This document shows positions 58,049 through 64,000 of a stretch of DNA of 64,000 bases, piece after piece. The notes under the pieces are model-generated. The model searched no databases and was not told where the DNA came from. It saw only the letters and a list, made by a program, of their open reading frames with translations. The stretch lies in NCBI GenBank assembly GCA_035606665.1, contig DATNEY010000005.1, positions 104,195 to 168,194 on the forward strand, given 5' to 3'. Made by a program: the position numbers and the translations under genes. Position 1 is the stretch's first letter; each line of letters begins with the position of its first letter. Source of the stretch: DASUGC01 sp035606665 (GTDB lineage Bacteria; Acidobacteriota; Vicinamibacteria; Vicinamibacterales; SCN-69-37).

Positions 58049-58756
58049 ATGAACTCTCGCCGCACCACTACGGAGTTCTGGCCCGGGCACAGCAGCGACG
58101 CGCCCGTCTGCCTGTTCCCCGGGGGTGCGCTTTTGTTCCGGCAAGGGGATCTGGTGACATCGATGTACTTCGTCACCGCCGGCGTGGTGAAGTTGTATCG
58201 CATGGAACATACCGGCCGTGACGCCCTGATCGGCATCCGAGGTCGAGGCTGGCTCCTGGGCGCCGCGTCGGCCATTCTCGAACGGCCACATCTCGTGAGC
58301 GCGGTGACCGCCGGCCCCTGTGAGCTCGAAGTCATCTTGGCACATCAATTCCGTCAACTAAGGCAGACGAGCGGGGCGCTCGCCGACTGGCTCCAGCGGG
58401 CCTTAGCGTATGAATTGCTGGATCAGACGGCGAATCTCGCGCTGTTTGCCGCGGCGTCGCCACGAGATCGGCTCGTGCGGATGCTCGTGCGGCTCGCGGA
58501 ATCCACCGGAACGAAGTCGGCCGACGGCGTTCGGCTCTACCTGCCGTTGACGCACCTCGATCTCGCGGAAGCGATCGGCACGACGCGCGAGTACGTCTCC
58601 AGACTCGTTGGCGAAATGACCGCCGAGGGAGTCCTTCTGAAGAGAAAAGGCGCGCTGCTGATTCCCGTGTCGAGTCCGCTGTTTGCGTCGATCCGGACGC
58701 GCCACCGGGCGCAGGAATCCGTCAGAAAGAACTTGACGACCGGATTGATTGCCTAG
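58049..58756 (+). CDS. Crp/Fnr family transcriptional regulator
   Basis: The 235-residue protein has an N-terminal cyclic-nucleotide-like beta roll (L-F-P-G-G-A-L-L-F-R-Q-G-D, Y-F-V-T-A-G-V-V-K-L-Y-R, G-W-L-L-G) and a C-terminal winged helix with L-T-H-L-D-L-A-E-A-I-G-T-T-R-E-Y-V-S-R-L. No FNR-type cysteine cluster is visible, so it is not an oxygen sensor of that class. It is divergent from the mau-like operon and is the natural candidate to control it. The effector is unknown. Confidence 0.9.
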   Translation: MNSRRTTTEFWPGHSSDAPVCLFPGGALLFRQGDLVTSMYFVTAGVVKLYRMEHTGRDALIGIRGRGWLLGAASAILERPHLVSAVTAGPCELEVILAHQFRQLRQTSGALADWLQRALAYELLDQTANLALFAAASPRDRLVRMLVRLAESTGTKSADGVRLYLPLTHLDLAEAIGTTREYVSRLVGEMTAEGVLLKRKGALLIPVSSPLFASIRTRHRAQESVRKNLTTGLIA

Positions 58757-58770
58757 GGACCGGCGCCTGA

Positions 58771-58920
58771 CTACGACGCGTGCCTGATCGCGACCGCGGC
58801 GTCGACGCCGGCGCACGACAACCCGGCGCCCAGCTGGGCAAACGACGGCCGAGGCCCAACGCGCGCGATGAGCTTGGCAAGCACGACGACGTCCTGGGGG
58901 CGCAGGCTGGGTTGGGCCAT
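58771..58920 (-). CDS. short HTH-like protein or truncated regulator
   Basis: The 49-residue frame reads M-A-Q-P-S-L-R-P-Q-D-V-V-V-L-A-K-L-I-A, then F-A-Q-L-G-A-G-L-S and a stop. The start resembles a small HTH family I remember as MA-x-PSLRPQDVVVLLKL, which is longer. The C-terminal part is missing, so this is likely a truncated gene. It is convergent with the crp-type gene. Confidence 0.4.
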   Translation of the reverse strand: MAQPSLRPQDVVVLAKLIARVGPRPSFAQLGAGLSCAGVDAAVAIRHAS

Positions 58921-59066
58921 TCGGCATTCGCGATTCGCGAATAGAGAATGGCACGGCCGGGCGGACTGGGTCCGGATCAGCCCCCTCCCACATTCTCCTG
59001 GAATGCCGCCGATGCCCCGCAACCAACGTCCGTCGCCCACACCTGCGGATCCGTCGTTACGAACGG

Positions 59067-59357
59067 GTGTTGGCCGCAGTGCCGGCAGACGTGAAGCTCC
59101 AGCTAGATCGCTGGGCGAACGACTGGCTGACGCGGAAGTTCGATCGACTGCTCGAACTGCGAGCGACGGATCACGGGCCATTCAACTACGCCGTCGAGGT
59201 CCTCTCCGAATGGCGCGGCAAGGCATTCTACCTGTGCGCCCGATTCCGCACGCGGAGCCACAGAGCTGAAGATGACTTCGTCGCGCGCAGCGCCCGTTTG
59301 ACGATGACGGGATTTGGAAGATTTGACTTGGCGTTCTTCCGCCATACCGGGAAGTGA
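59067..59357 (+). CDS. conserved-looking hypothetical protein
   Basis: The 96-residue frame (GTG 59067) reads Q-L-D-R-W-A-N-D-W-L-T-R-K-F-D-R-L-L-E-L-R, G-P-F-N-Y-A-V-E-V-L-S-E-W-R-G-K-A-F-Y-L-C-A-R-F-R-T-R and ends F-D-L-A-F-F-R-H-T-G-K. The regular alternation of charged and aromatic residues looks like a real small folded domain. No family named. A short extra frame follows (from about 59364) without further support. Confidence 0.5.
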   Translation: MLAAVPADVKLQLDRWANDWLTRKFDRLLELRATDHGPFNYAVEVLSEWRGKAFYLCARFRTRSHRAEDDFVARSARLTMTGFGRFDLAFFRHTGK

Positions 59358-59520
59358 TTCACGGTGGCGCGAGGTCTGACGGCGGCCGAGGCGCTAAGGG
59401 GAATCGAAGAAAATGAAGTGTTCTGGCCGACGGTCTGAGCCCGCCTTCGGATGAGGCTCGGCGGACAAGCCAGCAACCCGACGGCTCCGCGCCGGAAGAT
59501 GACCGACGATCACGCACCTT

Positions 59521-59775
59521 GCCCGCGATTTCCTGAACATTTTCGAGAATCAGCGCGCGTCGCGCGCGCAGTCATCGGCGACGTTGGATCACACTGCTGA
59601 TCACAATTGCATCTATGTCTGCGTTTTCCTCGGCCACGCCAACATCACGACAACCAGCCGGTATCTCGCGAGCACGCCCGTTCGACTCGCCGAAGCCTTG
59701 GCGCGGATGGAGCCCAAGCCAATTCGCACAAGACGAAAAAGAGCCTGGAGAGCTCGATTCCGACGAAGACGCTAA
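59521..59775 (+). pseudogene. eroded tyrosine recombinase (integrase) fragment
   Basis: The frame ends with L-G-H-A-N-I-T-T-T-S-R-Y-L-A-S, the catalytic H-x-x-tyrosine (L-G-H-x-x-x-x-T-T-x-x-Y) motif of phage-type integrases, then a basic tail. The catalytic core with the R and H-x-x-R motifs is absent. The preceding A-R-D-F-L-N-I-F-E-N-Q could be a remnant of the N-terminal SAM-like domain. The fragment ends 25 bases from the 3' end of tRNA-Lys, the classical attachment position for integrative elements. Confidence 0.6.
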
Positions 59776-59799
59776 CTGATTGGATGAGGATGAGTTAAG

Positions 59800-59875
59800 T
59801 GGTGAGCCCGGTAGGAATCGAACCTACAACCAACAGATTAAGAGTCTGCTGCTCTGCCAATTGAGCTACGGGCCC
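59800..59875 (-). tRNA. tRNA-Lys (CTT anticodon)
   Basis: Read on the minus strand, the acceptor GGGCCCG pairs with CGGGCTC with one G-U. The anticodon loop is CTCTTAA with CTT. The T-loop is TTCGATT, and CCA is encoded (TGG at 59800-59802 on the plus strand). Confidence 0.95.
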
Positions 59876-60073
59876 ACAGGCGCGACGCTGGCGCACCGCG
59901 GAATTTACAACTCTACAACGAACAAGCTGCAACGCCAAGACCGCTGGATCGCCCAACGAGGATCGCGAACGAGCGGCAGCGAGTGAGCCGCCGGAGCGGA
60001 GCGCAGCCTGAAGGCAAGCGAGCGACGGCGTAAGGGGGGTCTGGCGGGGACGAAGTCCCCCCAGCTAACTAAG

Positions 60074-60147
60074 CGCGCCCGGCGGGATTCGAACCTGCGA
60101 CCTTTGGCTTCGGAGGCCAACGCTCTATCCATCTGAGCTACGGGCGC
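60074..60147 (-). tRNA. tRNA-Arg (CCG anticodon)
   Basis: Acceptor GCGCCCG (from 60147) pairs with CGGGCGC. The anticodon loop is CTCCGAA with CCG and a TTGGC/GCCAA stem. The T-arm is intact with one wobble. CCA is not encoded (CTT follows the discriminator). Confidence 0.95.
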
Positions 60148-60157
60148 ACACTAAAAC

Positions 60158-60246
60158 AACCTGCAACCGATAACCTGCAACCTGCAATTGCCTCCCACCA
60201 ACTCCGTGACCTCAACTTGTTGGTTGAAGGTTGTTGGTTGCAGGTT
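60158..60246. repeat. AACCTGCAACC intergenic repeat with inverted arm
   Basis: AACCTGCAACC at 60158-60168, a second unit AACCTGCAACCTGCAA at 60172-60187, and the inverted copy GGTTGCAGGTT at 60236-60246 lie between the two tRNA-Arg genes. The first 24 bases have a near copy at 61991-62014. Confidence 0.65.
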
Positions 60247-60254
60247 GAAATTGT

Positions 60255-60331
60255 TGGTGCGCCCGGAGGGACTTGAACCCCCAGCCTACGGGTTCGAAGC
60301 CCGGCGCTCTATCCAATTGAGCTACGGGCGC
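60255..60331 (-). tRNA. tRNA-Arg (TCG anticodon)
   Basis: Acceptor GCGCCCG (from 60331) pairs with CGGGCGC. The anticodon loop is CTTCGAA with TCG; the anticodon stem CCGGG/CCCGT has a terminal C-U mismatch. CCA is encoded at 60255-60257 (plus-strand TGG). Confidence 0.95.
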
Positions 60332-60392
60332 ACAGCCAAAAAACAGTATCACACGCGCCGACGCGCAGCTATTCTTCGCACGGAGGCTGACC

Positions 60393-60965
60393 ATGGCCCG
60401 AATCCTGTCATTTCTCGCGGCGCTCATGCTGACGGTGCCCGTCCTCGCATTCGACGTCACCGCGGAGCAACTGAAGGGCAAACCGGAATTCTCGAACGGC
60501 GACGCCCTCGGTTATTTCATCTGAATCGACGGCAACACCTGGAAGGTCCGCTGGACCACGTTCGGCGCCGAGCATCACTTCACCGGCCGCGTGACGATCG
60601 ACGCGGGCTCGTTCACCAAATTCAAGCGGATCGACCCGGACGTGGAACGGAAGGTCATTGCCCCCGGCCGGACAACCCGGGTGGTCCGTGGACCGCGCGG
60701 TCGAGTCGTAGGCACCACTGGGCGGACGCCCGCCGTCGTGGCGACAAAGGAAGAGGATGTCATCCTCCAGGAGACCGAACGGCTGATCAGATTCTCCACG
60801 AAGACGAACGACGACGCGGACGGCCTCGACTTCGAGATCAGCCGCGACGTCACGACGGTCCGGTTTCAGCTTCAGATTGAAGGCAAGCCGGTGCCGCAGG
60901 AAGTCGAGCTCGGCAAGAAGAACGTCAAGCCCAACGAAATGCCGCTCGTGATCAAGGTGAAATGA
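60393..60965 (+). pseudogene. secreted protein gene with in-frame TGA at codon 44
   Basis: From ATG 60393 (GGAGG seven bases upstream) the frame reads a signal peptide (M-A-R-I-L-S-F-L-A-A-L-M-L-T-V-P-V-L-A), then F-D-V-T-A-E-Q-L-K-G-K-P-E-F to G-Y-F-I. It then meets TGA at 60522-60524 and continues without other stops as I-D-G-N-T-W-K-V-R-W-T-T-F to T-R-R-type strands ending E-M-P-L-V-I-K-V-K. The TGA probably replaces TGG, since Trp fits the I-x-I-D-G context. Total length would be 190 residues. It is a recent pseudogene, a sequencing or assembly error, or read-through. Function unknown. Confidence 0.7.
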
Positions 60966-60966
60966 G

Positions 60967-61968
60967 CTATTGAGCCGCTGCCTCTCCGCTGCGGATCTTC
61001 CGGACGCCGCCGCCGACCTTGAGCGACATCCAGAACAACTGCCCCGCGCGCACGCGGACGGCCGGCAGCCGGTAGCGGCCGATTGCGTCGAGTGCTGCTG
61101 ACGCCATGCAGCCGCACTGGCTGCAGTCAGGATCGCCGCCGAACTGGCAGGGCGTGATCCTCTTCTCGAGATCCGACGACAGACACGTCGTCGTCTGCGC
61201 GAAGATGCACGACTCGGGATCCTTCGGCGGCGCCAGGTAGCTCTCGAGCAGGCCCTTGCGCATGTCGCCAAGCTTCGGCACCCGGGTCGTCAGCTCCATG
61301 ATTTCGCCGACAACCCGGCGGCGATCGTCGGCAGTCAGCATTTCCGGCGAGCGCTCGCCCTTCTGCGGCGTGTAGAGACTGAACCAGATGTTCTTCGTAT
61401 CCGCGTTGGCGTTCCAGAACTCGGTGAACTCGGTGACGTAACCCGGCCTGGTCTGCTGGCGTGTCACCGTGCAGTGCACGGTGATCTGCTGTCCCTTGAT
61501 GTGCTTGAGGATCCGGTCGTACGTCGCGGGCGCGCGGCGGACGTCGTGCTCCGGCGCGAGTCCGTCGATCGACACGCAAATCTGCAGATTCGGGATCTTC
61601 GCCCAGTGCTCCGGGACCGGCCGCACGGCGCTCGTCACGACCTGTACATTGATGCCGGTGCTGGAGAGCTTCGGAAGAATCACGTCGAGCTCGCGGAACC
61701 GCACGAGCGGTTCGCCGCCGACAATGGAAAGATGCACGGGTTTCTCGCGGCGCACGACCTCGAGAAATCTGTCGATGAGTTCCTGTCCTTTGTAGTCCGC
61801 GAGCTGACGAAGTACGACCCCGCCGCCCAGATGTTCGTCGCCGTAGGCATAGCACCCGGGGCAACGAAGAGGACATTCACGTGTGATTTCTATTGAAAGA
61901 TTCGGGTGATAACCGGCGAGAATTCGCCCCCACCCGGCGAGGACGCCCCTCGCCATACCGCTTGCCAT
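60967..61968 (-). CDS. radical SAM/SPASM-like protein
   Basis: The 333-residue protein has the radical SAM cluster motif C-P-L-R-C-P-G-C-Y (CX3CX2C) near residue 34-41, preceded by L-S-I-E-I-T. Next come S-I-V-G-G-E-P-L (GGE motif) and T-G-I-N-V-Q-V-V-T-S. The C-terminal part has clustered cysteines (C-I-F-A-Q-T-T-T-C, T-P-C-Q-F, C-S-Q-C-G-C) that suggest a second [4Fe-4S] cluster of SPASM type. Such enzymes often modify peptides or build cofactors. Convergent, two bases from the TGA-interrupted gene. No precursor peptide is adjacent. Confidence 0.85.
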   Translation of the reverse strand: MASGMARGVLAGWGRILAGYHPNLSIEITRECPLRCPGCYAYGDEHLGGGVVLRQLADYKGQELIDRFLEVVRREKPVHLSIVGGEPLVRFRELDVILPKLSSTGINVQVVTSAVRPVPEHWAKIPNLQICVSIDGLAPEHDVRRAPATYDRILKHIKGQQITVHCTVTRQQTRPGYVTEFTEFWNANADTKNIWFSLYTPQKGERSPEMLTADDRRRVVGEIMELTTRVPKLGDMRKGLLESYLAPPKDPESCIFAQTTTCLSSDLEKRITPCQFGGDPDCSQCGCMASAALDAIGRYRLPAVRVRAGQLFWMSLKVGGGVRKIRSGEAAAQ

Positions 61969-61990
61969 AGAGTGACAGCCTATCCCATCG

Positions 61991-62014
61991 CAACCTGCAA
62001 CCAGTAACCTGCAG
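61991..62014. repeat. copy of the CAACCTGCAACC repeat
   Basis: CAACCTGCAACC followed by xxTAACCTGCA matches 60157-60180 at 20 of 24 positions. It lies upstream of the radical SAM gene in the gap to the persulfide dioxygenase gene. Confidence 0.5.
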
Positions 62015-62018
62015 GCTG

Positions 62019-63446
62019 TCAGTTGTCGGTTGTCGGGTATTGGGCTTTAAGCCAATCGTTGAAGCCGCCCGCGAGGTTGATGACTTGCTCCACGCCGTGC
62101 CGCTTCAGGAGGCTCGCGCCGATCGCGGATCGGCTGCCCGCTTCGCATTGGAGCACGATGGGTTTCGTCTTCGGGATTTCGCCGATCCGATCGGAGAGAT
62201 GCCCGAGCGGAATATGCCTCGCGCCCGCAATGTGGCCGAGCTCCCATTCATTCGTATTGCGGACGTCCACCAGCGTGACCGCGTCGTGCGCGAGCGACTC
62301 CTTCAGATCGCTCGCATCGATCTGCGGGATCGTTCCCAGGCGCCGCCCGGCCGCGGCCCATTGATCGACAACGGCCACGTCGAAATAGCCCCCGAGGCGA
62401 TCGAGACCAATCATGGCCAGATCGCGGACCGCGCCGTCGATGGCGCCCGGTCTGCTCTCGTCCACGATGAGGTAGAAGTCCGCTGAGTACGGCAGGAGCC
62501 AGCCCGCCCAGTTGGTGAAGCTGCCGTTCAACGGGATGTTGATGGTGCCCGGGATGAATCCCGTTCCGTAGTTGACGGCCCGGCGCGTGTCGACGACCAC
62601 GGCGCCCTCATGAAGTTTCCGCTCGAGCGCGGCGAAATCGAGGCACTCCGGGCGCTTGAAACCGTGCAGGATCCTCGGGCCCTCCTTGTTCAGGCGCTTC
62701 ATCTCCGCGAAGTACTTCGGCGGATCTGGCTGGCCGGCGAGCACACTCGCGACGAACGTCGCTTCGGTGTCGTGCTTGAACGCCCAGTTGAACCGGCGCT
62801 CGTACCCCAGCGTGCTCTGTGGAATGGCGCTGATGCCCTTGCCGCATGCCGATCCCGCACCGTGCCCGGGCCAGATCTGCAGCCAGTCCGGCCGGGACGA
62901 GAACTTCCGCAGGCTCGCGAACAGCGTCTTCGCGCCCACCTCCATCGTCCCCTTCACGTTCGCGACCTTCTCGAGAAGGTCCGGGCGTCCGACGTCCCCG
63001 ACGAAAATGAAGTCGCCCGTCGCCGCCGCAATCGGCTCGCTGGCGCCCGCGGTGTCGGTGACGATGAACGACACGTGCTCGGGGGTGTGCCCCGGCGTAT
63101 GGAGTACGTCGAGGATGATGTTGCCGACCTGAATCCTGTCGCCGTCCTTGATCCGTTTCACCTTCGGCTCGCCGGCGAAGGCGTACTTCCAGTCGGCGCC
63201 GCCCTCGTCCGACACGTACAGCGTTCCGCCGGTTCGCGCGGCAAGCTCCCGGCTTCCAGAGAGGAAATCCGCGTGGATGTGGGTCTCCGTGATGTGCGCG
63301 ATGCGCGCGCCTTCTTCTTCGGCCGCCTTGATGTACTGATCCGCGTCGCGATTGGGATCGATCACGATGCACTCGTGCTTTTCTGCGCAGCCGATCATGT
63401 AGCTCGTCTGGGCCAGTTTGGGTTCAAAGAAGCGCTTCACGAACAT
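62019..63446 (-). CDS. persulfide dioxygenase-rhodanese fusion
   Basis: The 475-residue protein has an N-terminal ETHE1-like metallo-beta-lactamase domain (about 1-230) with T-E-T-H-I-H-A-D-F-L-S-G, T-P-G-H-T-P-E-H and G-D-F-I-F-V-G-D-V-G-R-P-D-L-L. Two rhodanese domains follow. The first (about 260-360) lacks the catalytic Cys (L-I-V-D-E-S). The last has L-Q-C-E-A-G-S-R-S-A. These enzymes oxidise glutathione persulfide and shuttle sulfane sulfur. ATG 63446 is the family start. Complements the periplasmic sulfurtransferase at 7.4 kb. Confidence 0.93.
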   Translation of the reverse strand: MFVKRFFEPKLAQTSYMIGCAEKHECIVIDPNRDADQYIKAAEEEGARIAHITETHIHADFLSGSRELAARTGGTLYVSDEGGADWKYAFAGEPKVKRIKDGDRIQVGNIILDVLHTPGHTPEHVSFIVTDTAGASEPIAAATGDFIFVGDVGRPDLLEKVANVKGTMEVGAKTLFASLRKFSSRPDWLQIWPGHGAGSACGKGISAIPQSTLGYERRFNWAFKHDTEATFVASVLAGQPDPPKYFAEMKRLNKEGPRILHGFKRPECLDFAALERKLHEGAVVVDTRRAVNYGTGFIPGTINIPLNGSFTNWAGWLLPYSADFYLIVDESRPGAIDGAVRDLAMIGLDRLGGYFDVAVVDQWAAAGRRLGTIPQIDASDLKESLAHDAVTLVDVRNTNEWELGHIAGARHIPLGHLSDRIGEIPKTKPIVLQCEAGSRSAIGASLLKRHGVEQVINLAGGFNDWLKAQYPTTDN

Positions 63447-63506
63447 GGCAGTCAGCATACACTCGGTGAAACGCAAGCTGGACCCTCAGGTCCGGCCGCC
63501 GCCGAA

Positions 63507-64000
63507 ATGCCCAGATACCGCCTCACGATCGAGTACGCCGGCACGCGCTACAGCGGCTGGCAGATCCAGAAGAACGCCCGGACGATCCAGGGGGAGATTG
63601 ACGCCGCCGTGCGCAGCGTGACCTCGCGGCGCGACTTCGAGCTCTACGGATCGGGGCGCACCGACGCAGGGGTGCATGCAGCGATGCAGGTCGTGCACTT
63701 CGATACCGATGCAGTGCGTAGCGAACGCAGCTGGGTTCTGGGCGCCAACTCCAATCTCCCCGAAACGGTCAGCGCCCTCTGGGCACAAGCGGTGCCGGCG
63801 TCCTTCCACGCACGCTACAGTGCCAGGGCACGCAGCTATCGTTATTTCATCTTGAATCGCAGCACGCGTGCAGCGTTGGCGCGGCACAACGTGTGTTGGA
63901 TAAAAGAGTCGCTCGACCACGAACGCATGCAAATGGCTGCGCAGGCGCTGCTCGGAGAACACGACTTCACCTCGTTCCGTGCCGCCGAATGCCAATCGCG
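63507..64000 (+). CDS. truA: tRNA pseudouridine synthase TruA, truncated by the window edge
   Basis: The first 164 residues are visible: M-P-R-Y-R-L-T-I-E-Y-A-G-T-R-Y-S-G-W-Q-I-Q, the catalytic aspartate in G-S-G-R-T-D-A-G-V-H-A, Y-S-A-R-A-R-S-Y-R-Y-F-I and H-D-F-T-S-F-R-A. TruA makes pseudouridine 38-40 in tRNA anticodon arms. The gene runs off the right end. Divergent from the persulfide dioxygenase. Confidence 0.97.
   Translation, partial: MPRYRLTIEYAGTRYSGWQIQKNARTIQGEIDAAVRSVTSRRDFELYGSGRTDAGVHAAMQVVHFDTDAVRSERSWVLGANSNLPETVSALWAQAVPASFHARYSARARSYRYFILNRSTRAALARHNVCWIKESLDHERMQMAAQALLGEHDFTSFRAAECQS

Noticed and set aside
1..64000. CRISPR arrays, intact insertion sequences, rRNA genes
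   Set aside because: No regularly spaced repeats with spacers, no transposase motif and no rRNA-like stretch were seen on either strand.

Overview
The window is GC-rich and reads as chromosomal DNA of an Acidobacteriota member, most likely of the Vicinamibacteria lineage. The signs are family-level, not a database match: a PadR regulator directly ahead of a large acidobacterial-type ABC permease (ADOP), a TonB-dependent receptor with an N-terminal carboxypeptidase-regulatory-like domain, four very long secreted proteins built from the same domain, a PEP-CTERM protein beside a large TPR lipoprotein, and intergenic mini-repeats. Both window edges cut into or near genes; the right edge truncates truA.

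Layout. 0-3.5 kb: a secreted Cys-rich peptide gene diverges from a membrane-anchored thioredoxin-like protein, an unusual ABC ATPase and an ABC-2 type permease. 3.5-6.5 kb: PilZ protein, GAF histidine kinase and NtrC-type regulator in one operon. 6.6-9 kb: small conserved protein, GNAT acetyltransferase, secreted sulfurtransferase, OmpH/Skp-like chaperone. 9.1-16.7 kb: a secreted Pro-rich protein and a TonB receptor facing a pair of carboxypeptidase-regulatory-like proteins. 16.9-22.9 kb: YpfJ-type metalloprotease, amidohydrolase, lipoprotein, tRNA-His, membrane glycosyltransferase, ExeA-type ATPase. 23.4-26.5 kb: Ku and LigD (bacterial NHEJ), with palindromic elements next to and inside ligD. 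26.5-36.4 kb: GluQ-RS, VOC dioxygenase, DinB protein, zinc ribbon, FHA-EAL phosphodiesterase, Ser/Thr kinase, PadR-ADOP, ThuA protein. 36.4-46.5 kb: a trypsin-like/S1-P1-nuclease-like fusion, SIMPL protein, CotH, porin, phosphoesterase, TPR lipoprotein and PEP-CTERM protein. 46.5-48.9 kb: a decayed zone with two pseudogenes and a 57-residue zinc-ribbon gene.

48.9-58.8 kb is the most interesting part. A compact nine-gene minus-strand operon encodes a lipoprotein-like factor, MauE-like, MauD-like, a Tat-type 13-cysteine small protein, a 25-residue peptide, a CcdA/MauF-like membrane protein, two carboxypeptidase-regulatory-like proteins and a secreted beta-propeller-like protein. A divergent Crp/Fnr regulator stands at its head and a convergent HTTM (gamma-carboxylase-like) membrane protein at its tail. 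The composition resembles the methylamine-dehydrogenase maturation cluster (MauF-B-E-D-A), but the small protein does not align to known MauA in a way I can defend, so I propose a mau-like maturation and export system for a new Cys-rich product. The 0-3.5 kb locus repeats the theme of a secreted Cys-rich peptide beside a thioredoxin-like protein.

58.8-64 kb holds an eroded integrase next to tRNA-Lys, two tRNA-Arg genes, a secreted protein gene interrupted by an in-frame TGA, a radical SAM protein, a persulfide dioxygenase-rhodanese fusion and the start of truA.
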